A DNA stretch of 64,000 nt from Streptomyces sp. NRRL F-5122. GTDB taxonomy: Bacteria; Actinomycetota; Actinomycetes; Streptomycetales; Streptomycetaceae. Below, in pieces: positions 8,478 to 16,992 of this stretch (the stretch's first letter is position 1; every line of letters begins with the position of its first letter). Below the pieces are notes generated by a model. The model searched no databases. It had not been told where the DNA came from and saw only the letters and a list, made by a program, of their open reading frames with translations. The stretch lies in assembly GCF_001507435.1 (NCBI RefSeq), contig NZ_LMWH01000194.1:48968-112967 (forward strand), given 5' to 3'. Position numbers and translations under genes: made by a program.

Positions 8478-8505
8478 TTGACAGCACTTACCCGCCCCTT
8501 ATAGA
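8478..8505 (+). promoter_or_regulatory. Near-consensus HrdB-type promoter of the LAETG protein gene
   Basis: TTGACA at 8478-8483 is a perfect -35 hexamer; 16 bases later TATAGA (8500-8505) is a good -10. Transcription would start near 8512, leaving a leader of about 75 bases that holds a 7-bp hairpin, GCTGTTG/CAACAGC, near 8526-8545 ahead of the start codon. Confidence 0.7.
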
Positions 8506-8587
8506 CCTGTGAGTCTCTTGGGATTGCTGTTGTTGCAGCAACAGCCCCTGGAACCCCCCGCAGTTGCGCATCCCGCGAAGGGCAATC

Positions 8588-9268
8588 GTGTCCATATCCT
8601 CCCGCACCGCTCGAACGGTGCGCATCCTCGGCGTCGCATCCGCCACCGCCGCGCTCGCTCTCGGCGCCGCCGGCAACGCGCTCGCCTGCAACATCCGTGA
8701 CTTCTCGGCCGTCGCGTCCTGCGACGACAACGGGAAGGGCCTCATCACCGTCAAGGACATCGACTCCTCCGGCAAGACCGCGACCGTCACGGTCTACCTG
8801 GAGTCGAACGGCGCAGACGCCAAGCAGATCGGTGAGCAGACCGTCAACGGCACCAAGGAGGGCGCGACCATCACGTTCTCCGAGGACTGGGCGGCCAACT
8901 CCCAGTACCGCGTGCACGTGAAGGTCAACGGCCTCGTCGACGAGGACATCAAGCCGCTCCTGACCACGCCGGGCAAGGCGTGCCAGACGGCCGAGACGAC
9001 GCCGCCGGCGTCCGACACCCCGACCCCGTCGGCGCCCGCATCTCCGTCCGATTCCGCCGCCCCTTCGGCGTCGGCGTCGGACAGCGCGGCTCCGGTTCCG
9101 GCCGGGGACAACTCGCCCTCGCCCGCGGCCGGTACCTCGAACCTCGCTGAGACCGGTGCCAGCTCCAGCACGCCCATGATCGCCGGGATCGCCGGTGGTC
9201 TGGTCGTCATCGGCGGTGGCGCGGTGTTCTTCGGCATGCGCCGTCGCAGCGCGTCGAAGGTCGGCTGA
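8588..9268 (+). CDS. Secreted, sortase-anchored LAETG surface protein
   Basis: This ~226-residue exported wall protein begins with a signal peptide: [20 protein letters not shown], then GAAGNALA and a likely cleavage before CNI. The mature ~110-residue domain ([20 protein letters not shown] and following) looks like a beta-rich Ig-like domain with two or three cysteines. A Ser/Thr/Pro/Ala-rich wall-spanning linker follows, then the sortase motif LAETG, a hydrophobic helix ([20 protein letters not shown]) and a RRRSASK basic tail. The architecture is that of LAXTG proteins anchored by class E sortases. GTG 8588 has an AAGGG site a few bases upstream; an earlier start at 8564 would make an unusually long n-region. 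The function is unknown; adhesion or interaction with the cell envelope is plausible. Confidence 0.88.
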   Translation: MSISSRTARTVRILGVASATAALALGAAGNALACNIRDFSAVASCDDNGKGLITVKDIDSSGKTATVTVYLESNGADAKQIGEQTVNGTKEGATITFSEDWAANSQYRVHVKVNGLVDEDIKPLLTTPGKACQTAETTPPASDTPTPSAPASPSDSAAPSASASDSAAPVPAGDNSPSPAAGTSNLAETGASSSTPMIAGIAGGLVVIGGGAVFFGMRRRSASKVG

Positions 9269-9288
9269 CGCCTCCACGAGGCGCGTAC

Positions 9289-9328
9289 GCACAAAGGCCC
9301 GTCCCCTGCCGGGGGCGGGCCTTTGTGC
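9289..9328. terminator. Bidirectional hairpin terminator between convergent genes
   Basis: An 18-bp stem (GCACAAAGGCCCG... pairing with CGGGCCTTTGTGC) with a four-base loop lies between the LAETG gene and the convergent thiamine ABC ATPase gene. The A-rich and T-rich outer arms allow it to work in both directions. Confidence 0.85.
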
Positions 9329-9349
9329 ATGCCCGAACGTGCGGTCGCC

Positions 9350-10381
9350 CTAGACGCCGGAAGAGCCCCCGAGGACGACGACTTCGGCCGCGTCGAAGAC
9401 GACACCGACCTCGTCCCCGGGCTCCGGTGCGGTGCGCAGTGGGCATGCCGCCTCCAACCCGGGGGCCTGCTCGGGCCGGAGGTGCACCGCGACATGGGTT
9501 CCGCGGAAGGTGCGCGCGGCCACGGTGCAGCGCAGTCCGTCGGAGGCGTCGACGAGCCGTACCCCGGCAGGCCGGACAAGCAGTGTGCCCGGTCCCTGCG
9601 GTGAGCCCTCCGGAACGGGGAGCTTGCCCCACGGTGTGTCCGCCGCCTGGCCGGTGACGGTCGCCGCCACCACGTTGCCGAACCCGAGGAAGCGCGCGAC
9701 GAACTCGTCCGCGGGCCGTTGCCAGACCTCAAGAGGGCTGCCGGACTGGGCGATCCGCCCGTCGCGCATCACGACCACCCGGTCGGCGAGTGCAAAAGCC
9801 TCGCCCTGGTCGTGGGTGACGGCGAGCACGGTCGTGCCCAAGCGCCCGAAGAGCTCCCGCAGTTCCACCACCAGGCGTTCACGCAGCGACCGGTCGAGCT
9901 GTCCCAGCGGTTCGTCCAGCATCAGCAGCCGGGGCCCGGGCGCGAGGGCCCGGGCGAGCGCGACCCTCTGCTGCTCCCCTCCGGAGAGCGAGGCGACGGC
10001 CCTGCGCGCGGCCCCGGGCAGCCCGACGAGGTCGAGCAACTCCGCGACCCTGGCCTCCTGCTCGCCGCGCGCGGCACCGTGCATACGGAGTCCGAAGGCG
10101 ACGTTCCCGCCCACGTCCCGCTGCGGGAAGAGCTGATGGTCCTGGAACATCAGGCCCACTCCGCGCCGGTGCACGGGTGTCCCTTCCAGATCACGACCCT
10201 CGAGGAACACCCGCCCGCCGTCCAGGGGTTGAAGCCCCGCCACGGTCCGCAGCAGTGTCGACTTGCCGCTTCCGCTCGGTCCGAGCACGCAGACGATCTC
10301 GCGCTCGGCGACCTCGAGGCCGACCCGGTCGAGTGCCGCGCGCCCCGCGAAACGTACGGTCGCCTCCTCAAGCTTGAGCAT
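9350..10381 (-). CDS. thiQ: Thiamine-type ABC importer ATP-binding protein
   Basis: This 343-residue nucleotide-binding protein has Walker A LGPSGSGKST, a Q-loop in GLMFQDHQLFP, signature SLSGGEQQRVALARAL, Walker B RLLMLDEPLGQLD and the H-loop TVLAVTHDQGEA. The last ~110 residues form an OB-fold-like regulatory domain, as in the FbpC/PotA/ThiQ group. ATG 10381 overlaps closely with the permease end (gap of two bases). The gene is third in an operon led by a TPP riboswitch and a substrate-binding lipoprotein, which supports thiamine or a thiamine precursor as substrate. The iron(III) FbpABC family is the main alternative on sequence alone; the riboswitch decides the call. Confidence 0.85.
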   Translation of the reverse strand: MLKLEEATVRFAGRAALDRVGLEVAEREIVCVLGPSGSGKSTLLRTVAGLQPLDGGRVFLEGRDLEGTPVHRRGVGLMFQDHQLFPQRDVGGNVAFGLRMHGAARGEQEARVAELLDLVGLPGAARRAVASLSGGEQQRVALARALAPGPRLLMLDEPLGQLDRSLRERLVVELRELFGRLGTTVLAVTHDQGEAFALADRVVVMRDGRIAQSGSPLEVWQRPADEFVARFLGFGNVVAATVTGQAADTPWGKLPVPEGSPQGPGTLLVRPAGVRLVDASDGLRCTVAARTFRGTHVAVHLRPEQAPGLEAACPLRTAPEPGDEVGVVFDAAEVVVLGGSSGV

Positions 10382-10383
10382 CG

Positions 10384-12045
10384 TCAGAACTCCCCCGTCC
10401 GATCCGTCCGCAGCCTCTCCAGGACCAGCAGCGCCACCGCGCACACCACCATCAGAATCGTCGAAAGGGCCATGGCCTGGCCGTAGTTGAGATCACCGGG
10501 CCGTCCGAGCAGGCGGGCCACGGCGACGGGGAGCGTCGGATTGTCGGGCCGCGCGATGAACACCGTCGCCCCGAACTCGCCCAGCGACACGGCGAACGCG
10601 AACCCGGCCGCGACCAGCAGCGCCCGTCGCACGATCGGCAGGTCGACCTCCCGCCACACCCGCCACGGCGAGGCCCCGAGCACGGCCGCGGCCTCCCGCA
10701 GCCGTTCGTCCACCGCCCGCAGGACGGGCAGCATCGTGCGTACGACGAAGGGGGCGCCCACCAGCGCCTGTGCGAGCGGCACCAGGATCCAGGAACCGCG
10801 CAGATCCAGTGGCGGCCTGTCGAGGGTGATCAGGAATCCGAAGCCCACGGTCACGGCGGACACGCCCAGCGGCAGCATGAGCAGGGCGTCGAACGCCCGC
10901 ACGAGGCGGCCGGCGTCCCGACGGGCCAGGGCCGCGGCGGCGAGCGAGCCGATCAGCACGGCGATCACCGTGGCCACCGCGGCGTATCGCAGCGAGTTGC
11001 CGATGGCCTCGATCGGAGCGACCAGGAAGGTGCCGCCGTCGTCGCGTGTCAGCGCCCTGTAGTACGCGAACCGGGGCGCGTCGAGGGATCGTTGCACCAG
11101 GACGGCGAGCGGCAGCACGAGCAAAACGGCCACCGTGACGAGAACTGCGCCGAGCAGCGCCCGCTGCGCCGCGCCGCGCGGCCTGCGCGCCGTGAGGGAG
11201 GCGTCGACCAGCCGCAGCGCGCTCTCCCGGCGGCGCACGGTCCAGGCGTGCAGCACGAGGATCGCTCCCACCGCCGCGAACTGGAGCAGCGTGAGCACGG
11301 CGGCCGTGGACAGGTCGAAGATCTCCGAGGTCTGCCGGTAGATCTCCACCTCCAGCGTGGAGAAGGTGGGGCCGCCGAGGATCTGCACCACGCCGAACGA
11401 GGTGAAGGTGAACAGGAACACCATCAGGGCGGCGGCCGCCACGGCCGGGCCCAGCGCGGGCAGCGTCACCCTCCGCCAGGCCGCGAGCCGGGAGGCGCCG
11501 AGCATCCGGGCCGCCTCCTCCTGGCGCGGATCGAGCTGTGCCCACAGACCGCCCACCGTGCGCACCACGACCGCGTAGTTGAAGAAGACATGGGCCAGCA
11601 GAATGGCCCATACGGTCGTGTCGAGCCGCAGACCCCACAGGTCGTCGAGGAGTCCGCCACGCCCGACGAGCGCCAGGAAGGCGGTGCCGACGACGACGGT
11701 CGGCAGCACGAACGGGACCGTGACGACGGCCCGCAGCACGTCCTTGCCGGGGAAGTCCAGGCGCGCGAAGACATAGGCGCCGGGGAGCGCGACCAGCAGC
11801 GTGAGGGCGGTGGAGGCGAGCGCCTGCCAGGTCGTGAACCACAGCACATGCCGGATGTCGGGCTGGGCGAGCACCTCGGCGAGACGCCCGAACCGCCAGG
11901 TCCCGTCGACGTGCAGGCCGCGCGCGACGATCGCGGCGACGGGATAGGCGAAGAAGACCGCGAAGAACGCGACGGGCAGGGCCATCAGCCCGAGCCGCGC
12001 CGCGCTCCCGCGGGCTCCCGGGGCCGTCTCGGCGGCCTCGCTCAC
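10384..12045 (-). CDS. thiP: Thiamine-type ABC importer fused permease
   Basis: This 553-residue membrane protein is made of two tandem binding-protein-dependent transport domains of about six helices each, as in ThiP and FbpB. Each half has a cytoplasmic EAA loop: EEAARMLGASRLAAWRRVTL in the first and REAAAVLGASPWRVWREVDL in the second, the contact sites for the ATPase dimer. GTG 12045 overlaps the stop of the upstream binding-protein gene (GTGA), and the gene ends two bases before the ATPase start. One polypeptide therefore supplies both halves of the channel. Thiamine specificity is inferred from the riboswitch upstream of the operon. Confidence 0.87.
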   Translation of the reverse strand: MSEAAETAPGARGSAARLGLMALPVAFFAVFFAYPVAAIVARGLHVDGTWRFGRLAEVLAQPDIRHVLWFTTWQALASTALTLLVALPGAYVFARLDFPGKDVLRAVVTVPFVLPTVVVGTAFLALVGRGGLLDDLWGLRLDTTVWAILLAHVFFNYAVVVRTVGGLWAQLDPRQEEAARMLGASRLAAWRRVTLPALGPAVAAAALMVFLFTFTSFGVVQILGGPTFSTLEVEIYRQTSEIFDLSTAAVLTLLQFAAVGAILVLHAWTVRRRESALRLVDASLTARRPRGAAQRALLGAVLVTVAVLLVLPLAVLVQRSLDAPRFAYYRALTRDDGGTFLVAPIEAIGNSLRYAAVATVIAVLIGSLAAAALARRDAGRLVRAFDALLMLPLGVSAVTVGFGFLITLDRPPLDLRGSWILVPLAQALVGAPFVVRTMLPVLRAVDERLREAAAVLGASPWRVWREVDLPIVRRALLVAAGFAFAVSLGEFGATVFIARPDNPTLPVAVARLLGRPGDLNYGQAMALSTILMVVCAVALLVLERLRTDRTGEF

Positions 12046-13127
12046 TTCAGTACGAGCGACGTCCACGACTTGACCCACTGGTCACGGTTGGCGGCGATCA
12101 GGTCCGGGGCCATGGTCTCGGGGTCCGTGGCCGCGGGACCGTACTCGGTGAACTCGGCCGGCACCTTCGCGCCCTGGACCACCGGGTACACGAACATGTT
12201 GAGCGGCATGTCCTCCTGGAACGTCCTGCCGATCAGGAAGTCGACGAACGCCTTGGCGCCCTTGGTGTTGCGGGCGTTGCTCAGCACGCCCGCGAACTCG
12301 ATCTGACGGAAGCAGGTGCCGGTCGCGACGCCGGTCGGCGCCGTCTTGGGCCGCGGCTGGGCGTAGACGACCTCGGCGGGCGGCGAGGACGCGTACGACA
12401 CGACGAGCGGCCGGTCGCCACCCGCCTTCCTGCCCCCTGCCGAACCGGAGAACTCCTGGTCGTACGCCTGCTCCCAGCCGTCGACCACCTTGACGCCGTT
12501 GGCCTTGAGCTTCTTCCAGTAGTCCGGCCAGCCGGTGGCGCCGTACTCGGCGGCGGTGCCCAGCAGGAAGCCGAGGCCGGGCGAGGACGTGGAGGCGTTC
12601 TCGGTGACGAGGAGGTTCTTGTACGCGGGCTTCGTCAGGTCGTCGAAGGAGGCCGGCGGGGTCAGCTTGTGGTCGGCGAAGTACTTCTTGTCGTAGTTGA
12701 CGCAGATGTCGCCGTAGTCGATCGGGGTCACCCGGTGCTTGTCCTTGTCGAGCTGGAACCCGGCTCCCACCTGGTCGAGCCCCTTGGCCTCGTACGGCTG
12801 GAACAGCCCGTTGTCGAGTGCCCGCGACAGCAGGGTGTTGTCGACGCCGAAGAAGACGTCGCCCTGCGGATTGTCCTTGGTGAGGATCGCCTTGTTGACG
12901 GCCTGCCCGGCGTCGCCGTCCTTGAGGACCTTGACCTTGTAACCGGACTCCCGCTCGAAGGCCGAGACGACGCTCTTGGAGGCGGCCCACGAGTCGTGGC
13001 TGACGAGGGTCACGGTCCTGGAGTCGCCGCCGCTCCCGCTCGCGGAGCCGGACGAGCCGCACGCGGACAACGTGACCATGCCCAGCCCGACGACCGCGGC
13101 CGCGAACCGCTTACCGGTGATGCTCAC
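12042..13127 (-). CDS. thiB: Thiamine-type ABC importer substrate-binding lipoprotein
   Basis: This 361-residue extracytoplasmic binding protein has an N-terminus with a basic start, a hydrophobic core and the lipobox LSACG, so it is a lipid-anchored receptor. The mature protein belongs to the TbpA/ThiB group: TVTLVSHDSWAASKSVVSAF, GDAGQAVNKAILTKDNPQGD, VFFGVDNTLLSRAL and YGDICVNYDKKYF are family-typical. The GTG start at 13127 has AGGAGG eight bases upstream. The gene lies directly downstream of a TPP riboswitch, so thiamine pyrophosphate should repress it. It is the first gene of a binding protein-permease-ATPase operon. Confidence 0.88.
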   Translation of the reverse strand: MSITGKRFAAAVVGLGMVTLSACGSSGSASGSGGDSRTVTLVSHDSWAASKSVVSAFERESGYKVKVLKDGDAGQAVNKAILTKDNPQGDVFFGVDNTLLSRALDNGLFQPYEAKGLDQVGAGFQLDKDKHRVTPIDYGDICVNYDKKYFADHKLTPPASFDDLTKPAYKNLLVTENASTSSPGLGFLLGTAAEYGATGWPDYWKKLKANGVKVVDGWEQAYDQEFSGSAGGRKAGGDRPLVVSYASSPPAEVVYAQPRPKTAPTGVATGTCFRQIEFAGVLSNARNTKGAKAFVDFLIGRTFQEDMPLNMFVYPVVQGAKVPAEFTEYGPAATDPETMAPDLIAANRDQWVKSWTSLVLK

Positions 13128-13163
13128 TGAATTTTCCTCCTGGGGTGTCCAGGAAGAGACGCG

Positions 13164-13197
13164 GCCCTGCCCGGGACCTTTCGGATCCGGGCAGGGC
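13164..13197 (-). terminator. Hairpin between TPP aptamer and thiB (probable expression platform)
   Basis: The stem GCCCTGCCCGG/CCGGGCAGGGC (11 bp, 12-base loop) lies ~20 bases after the aptamer and ~35 bases before the GTG of thiB. It is a likely intrinsic terminator without a U-tract, controlled by TPP binding, although regulation of the AGGAGG site cannot be excluded. Confidence 0.6.
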
Positions 13198-13217
13198 GCA
13201 ACAGCTCGAGTGAAGAC

Positions 13218-13302
13218 CGAACTTCCTACCCAGAATGACCTGGGCGAGGTTCAGAGGGTCTGCGGGCTCTCCCGCACTCTCAGCGCTGTGGCGCTCCCCT
13301 GT
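13218..13302 (-). promoter_or_regulatory. TPP (THI-box) riboswitch
   Basis: Read on the minus strand, the 5' part is GGGGAGCGCC followed by the invariant GCTGAGAGTGCGG. Then come a variable P3 region, GACCCTCTGAACCT, and GGTCATTCTGGGTAGGAAG. These match the conserved thi-box blocks (CUGAGA, ACCCUUUGAACCUG and the UAGGGAAG-like 3' end) in order and spacing. It sits upstream of the thiamine importer operon, where it should switch off expression when TPP is plentiful. Confidence 0.92.
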
Positions 13303-13342
13303 CGGAATATGAAGATGTACTGACCGGGGCCAGACTACCGCC

Positions 13343-14449
13343 CTAACGCTCGCCGGCCGCCAGCTGCCCGCACGCTCCGTCGATCTCCTGGCCACGGGTG
13401 TCCCGGACGGTCACCGGCACTCCGTGCGCGGCGATCGCCTCGACGAAGGCCTTCTCGTCCTCGGGACGTGACGCGGTCCACTTGGAGCCGGGAGTCGGGT
13501 TCAGCGGGATCAGGTTCACATGGACGGGCTTGCCCTTGAGCAGCCGGCCGAGACGGTCGCCCCGCCATGCCTGGTCGTTGATGTCCCGGATCAGGGCGTA
13601 CTCGATGGACAGCCGGCGGCCGGACTTCTCGACGTAGTCGAAGCCGGCGTCGAGGACCTCGCGGACCTTCCACCGGGTGTTGACGGGCACCAGGGTGTCG
13701 CGCAGTTCGTCGTCCGGCGCGTGCAGTGAGATGGCGAGCCGGCACTTGAAGCCCTCGTCGGCGAAGCGGTGGATCGCCGGCACCAGTCCGACGGTCGACA
13801 CGGTGATACCGCGCTGCGAGAGCCCGAGCCCGTCCGGGGCGGGGTCGGTGAGCGCGCGGATGGCGCCGACGACGCGCTTGTAGTTGGCGAGGGGCTCGCC
13901 CATGCCCATGAAGACGATGTTGGACAGCCTCGTCGGGCCGCCGGGGATCTCTCCGTCGCGCAGCGCCCGCATGCCGTCCACGATCTGGTGCACGATCTCC
14001 GCGGTGGACAGGTTGCGGTCCAGCCCGACCTGGCCCGTCGCACAGAACGGGCAGTTCATGCCGCAGCCCGCCTGGGAGCTGATGCACATGGTGACCCGGT
14101 CGGGATAACGCATGAGCACGGACTCGACGAGGGTCCCGTCGAACAGCCGCCACAGCGTCTTGCGGGTCGTGTCCTCGTCGGTCGACAGATGCCGTACGAC
14201 GGTCATCAGCTCGGGAAGCAGCGCCTCCTGCAACCCCGCCCGGGCGGAGGCGGGGATGTCCGTCCACTGATCGGGGTCGTGCGCGTACCGGCCGAAGTAG
14301 TGCTGCGAGAGCTGTTTGGCGCGGAACGGCTTCTCACCGATCGCGGCGACCGCCTCCTTGCGCTCGGCGGGCGTGAGGTCGGCGAGGTGCCGCGGCGGCG
14401 TCTTGGCTCCGCGCGGCGCGGCGAAAGTGAGTTCTCCGGGCTTAGGCAT
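13343..14449 (-). CDS. rlmN: Dual-specificity RNA methyltransferase RlmN
   Basis: This 368-residue radical-SAM enzyme methylates C2 of A2503 in 23S rRNA (and A37 of some tRNAs). The radical-SAM cluster motif CGMNCPFC is present in [16 protein letters not shown]. The SAM-binding [10 protein letters not shown] and the C-terminal [12 protein letters not shown] with the catalytic cysteine are also there. The N-terminal accessory domain has the usual [15 protein letters not shown] block. Length and motifs are complete. It is a single core gene; the TPP riboswitch of the neighbouring thiamine operon starts just beyond its 3' end. Confidence 0.95.
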   Translation of the reverse strand: MPKPGELTFAAPRGAKTPPRHLADLTPAERKEAVAAIGEKPFRAKQLSQHYFGRYAHDPDQWTDIPASARAGLQEALLPELMTVVRHLSTDEDTTRKTLWRLFDGTLVESVLMRYPDRVTMCISSQAGCGMNCPFCATGQVGLDRNLSTAEIVHQIVDGMRALRDGEIPGGPTRLSNIVFMGMGEPLANYKRVVGAIRALTDPAPDGLGLSQRGITVSTVGLVPAIHRFADEGFKCRLAISLHAPDDELRDTLVPVNTRWKVREVLDAGFDYVEKSGRRLSIEYALIRDINDQAWRGDRLGRLLKGKPVHVNLIPLNPTPGSKWTASRPEDEKAFVEAIAAHGVPVTVRDTRGQEIDGACGQLAAGER

Positions 14450-14717
14450 GGCCTTATCAGTGTCGCAGATCCAATCGGGTGACCTGCGGCCGTCGTTCGC
14501 TACGACTGTCGTTAGTAGGCGTCACCGGTCATCGTCGAGCGGCCTCGGACGGCCCGGAGAGGGCCCGGCGGTGATCACTCGTCGGCTGCCCGCCAGTCGT
14601 CGGGCCGGACCCTGACCCGGCGGTTGCGGGCGTGCCCGCGCCGGCGGTGGATACCGACGGGTGCGGGTGATCGCGCGCCCCGGTCGTTCACTGCGCCGAC
14701 CGGGACGGCGGTGCGCG

Positions 14718-15644
14718 TCAGCGCTGTGCCGTTCTGTGGCGTACGACCCGCAGAGCCGCCTGGCCGAACAGGGCGGCAAGCGCGAGGACGAGCACGCTGG
14801 AGGCGATCTGGTAGCCCCAGTAGTCGCCCGGATCAAGGGAGTTGATCAGGTAGGAGTCCTCAGGCAGGGCGTCGTAGAACTGCAGGCCGAGCACACCGCC
14901 GGGGTGCAGGCCGTGGACCTTGGAGAACAGCGGGAAGTCGAGCAGCAGCACCGCCCGGGAGCGGACCAGGACCGCGGCCGCCAGCCAGGCGAGCGCGGGC
15001 CCCGCGACCAGGGCGAGCCAGGCGCGGCGCAGCAGGGTGCCGGCCAGGGCGCCGGCCGCGACGCCGAGCACGACGTAGGCGACGGTGACGGGGCCGATGG
15101 TGTAGTACGCGTTCTGCCGGTCGGAGCCGTAGGTGAGCAGGTCGAGACGGAGGGCGTGCACGACGCTGATCCGGTACGCCACCACCAAGGGCACGGTCAT
15201 CGCCGCGATGATCACCGCCAACGTCGACCAGCGGGCGGTGAACCAGCGCCCGGGGGCGATCGACTGGGTCAGGACAAGGACGACACGCCCGCTCTCCCAC
15301 TCGCGCGCGGTGAGCACACCGGTCAGCAGCGCCGCGAGCAACGCCGGCCGGAAGGCAACGCTGGTGCCGTCGCTCAGCAGTTTCGCCGTCTTGTTGTGGG
15401 CGTCGTCGACGTAACGCCCGAAGTGGTAGGCGCGGCTGCCGACGTGGTCGCGCAGCGCCACGGCGTCCGTCCAGCCGTCGTAGTGGTGGATGAGCACGGC
15501 CGCGGCGCGCCCGGCCAGCACCAGCAGGATCAGCAGGGGAATCCAGTACTGCCGCACGGCGATCCGCACCAGCGGCAGACGGCCCCCGGGCCGGGGCGTC
15601 TTCAGCCCTGAAGTTCCGGAGGCGATGGGGGTGGTGGCGCTCAT
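14718..15644 (-). CDS. ABC-2-type exporter membrane subunit
   Basis: This 308-residue protein has about six hydrophobic helices (for example YWIPLLILLVLAGRAAAVLI, LAVIIAAMTVPLVVAYRI, AYVVLGVAAGALAGTLL and a C-terminal IASSVLVLALAALFGQAAL). A long extracytoplasmic loop lies between the first two helices. Its ATG overlaps the stop of the ATPase gene by four bases, and a GntR/YtrA repressor precedes the ATPase. This three-gene layout is that of envelope-stress-induced YtrABC-like systems that respond to cell-wall antibiotics. The exported substrate is unknown. Confidence 0.85.
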   Translation of the reverse strand: MSATTPIASGTSGLKTPRPGGRLPLVRIAVRQYWIPLLILLVLAGRAAAVLIHHYDGWTDAVALRDHVGSRAYHFGRYVDDAHNKTAKLLSDGTSVAFRPALLAALLTGVLTAREWESGRVVLVLTQSIAPGRWFTARWSTLAVIIAAMTVPLVVAYRISVVHALRLDLLTYGSDRQNAYYTIGPVTVAYVVLGVAAGALAGTLLRRAWLALVAGPALAWLAAAVLVRSRAVLLLDFPLFSKVHGLHPGGVLGLQFYDALPEDSYLINSLDPGDYWGYQIASSVLVLALAALFGQAALRVVRHRTAQR

Positions 15645-16567
15645 GCGGCGGTTTCCTTGACATGCAGGCGGGACGGCGGGGTCGGGGAGAAGGCCAGTCC
15701 GGGGACCCCGGACGCGGCGAGGTGGGCCAGGACCAGCTCCTCCAGCGAGGGCGGCCTGACCTCCCAGTCGTCACCCGGCGCTCCCGCGGGGCGGATCAGC
15801 GCGCTGGTGCCGCGGCCGGCCGGGCGGGCTTCGACGACCGTGTGGCCTGCCAGCCGGTCGGCGCCGCCCGGCAGGGTGACCACGGCGTGGGCGGCGATGA
15901 GCTCGTCGATACCGCCGCACAGCCGGGTGGTGCCCTCGTCGAGCAGCAGCAGGTGATCGCAGGCGTCGGCCAGCTCGGAGATGATGTGCGAGGACATCAC
16001 CACCGTGGTGCCGGTGTCGGCGACATGGGCCATGAGCAGACCCATCAGCTCCTGACGGGCCAGCACGTCCAGATCCGCCATCGGCTCGTCGAGCAGCAGC
16101 AGGTCGGCGCGCTTGCCCAGGGCGATGGCCAGCGCGATGCGGGTGCGCTCACCGCCGGACAGATCGCCGATCCGGTCGTCCTTGTGGAACCGTTCCGGAT
16201 CCGCGACCCGCGTCGCCAGCTCCGCGTCCCAGTTTCCGACGTTCAGGCGCGCGCCGAGCCGCAGTGTCTCGGCGACGGTGAACCGGTGGAACAGCGGGCG
16301 GTGCTGGGCGAGATGGGCGACACGGGGGTGCCCGGCCCACACCGGGCCGCCGAACACCTCCAGGGATCCGCGGTCGGTCCGCTGCACGCCGGCCGCCAGC
16401 TCCAGCAAGGTGGACTTGCCCGCGCCGTTGGGGCCGACGAGAGCGCAGACCACCCCGGCGGGAATGTGGAAGGTGCAGTCGTCGAGTACGTCCGCACCCC
16501 TGCGCCGGTATCTCTTGCTGACGCCGTCGGCGACGAGCGCCGCATCAGGCCTGGGGGGGTACGACAT
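15641..16567 (-). CDS. ABC exporter ATP-binding protein
   Basis: This 308-residue ATPase has Walker A VGPNGAGKST, signature DLSGGERTRIALAIAL, Walker B LLLLDEPMADLD and the switch histidine in VVMSSHIISE. The C-terminal ~90 residues follow the DrrA/YtrB pattern. ATG 16567 lies inside the end of the repressor gene (23-base overlap), and the gene's stop overlaps the permease start. It should be the motor of the exporter made with the downstream membrane subunit. The operon is likely derepressed when the GntR protein releases its palindrome upstream. Confidence 0.9.
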   Translation of the reverse strand: MSYPPRPDAALVADGVSKRYRRRGADVLDDCTFHIPAGVVCALVGPNGAGKSTLLELAAGVQRTDRGSLEVFGGPVWAGHPRVAHLAQHRPLFHRFTVAETLRLGARLNVGNWDAELATRVADPERFHKDDRIGDLSGGERTRIALAIALGKRADLLLLDEPMADLDVLARQELMGLLMAHVADTGTTVVMSSHIISELADACDHLLLLDEGTTRLCGGIDELIAAHAVVTLPGGADRLAGHTVVEARPAGRGTSALIRPAGAPGDDWEVRPPSLEELVLAHLAASGVPGLAFSPTPPSRLHVKETAA

Positions 16568-16955
16568 CGGGTTCCTTCGATGGATAGAGATCTTCGAGCA
16601 CGTCGGTGAAGAGAGCGGCGAGGTCGTCACGTTCCAGCCCCGCCGCACGGGCCCGGGCGGCCACGTCGGCGAGTTCGGCATGCCAGGGCGAGTCGGCGGA
16701 GGACGCGCCGAGCGTGCCGGTCACGAACGTCCCATGCCTGCGCCGGGTCTCGACCAGGCCCTGGGACTCCAGCTCGCGATACGCCTTGAGCACGGTGTTG
16801 GGATTGAGCGCGGTGGCCTCGACCACCGCACGCGCCGTGGGCAGCCGGTCACCCGGCTGCAGCAGACCCAGCCGCAGGGCCTGCTGCACCTGTTGGACGA
16901 TCTGCACGTAGCTGGGAACCCCGCTCCGCCGATCGATCCGGAAGGAGAACGCCAC
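16545..16955 (-). CDS. GntR-family (YtrA subfamily) transcriptional repressor
   Basis: This short 136-residue GntR protein is of the YtrA type. The winged helix-turn-helix covers residues ~10-75 (SGVPSYVQIVQQVQQALRLG, GDRLPTARAVVEATALNPNT, VLKAYRELESQGLVETRRRH). Only a small helical C-terminal dimerisation region follows, with no large ligand domain. The GTG start at 16955 lies just 12 bases from a perfect palindrome that is probably its operator. It leads the ABC exporter operon and should repress itself and the exporter until an inducer, perhaps a cell-envelope-active compound, is sensed. Confidence 0.92.
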   Translation of the reverse strand: MAFSFRIDRRSGVPSYVQIVQQVQQALRLGLLQPGDRLPTARAVVEATALNPNTVLKAYRELESQGLVETRRRHGTFVTGTLGASSADSPWHAELADVAARARAAGLERDDLAALFTDVLEDLYPSKEPDVVPPQA

Positions 16956-16966
16956 CGACGCACCCC

Positions 16967-16992
16967 CATTCCACTAATGAACTAGTGGAATG
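16967..16992. promoter_or_regulatory. Palindromic operator for the GntR/YtrA repressor
   Basis: The arms CATTCCACTA and TAGTGGAATG form a perfect 10-bp inverted repeat with a six-base centre (ATGAAC). It lies 12 bases upstream of the repressor GTG, so binding would block the promoter or early elongation. A TTGACG hexamer further upstream (about 17016-17021, minus strand) could be the -35. Confidence 0.75.

Noticed and set aside
16967..16992. Palindrome as a phage attachment site
   Set aside because: No integrase, no tRNA 3' end and no duplicate copy seen; its position before a GntR gene fits an operator.
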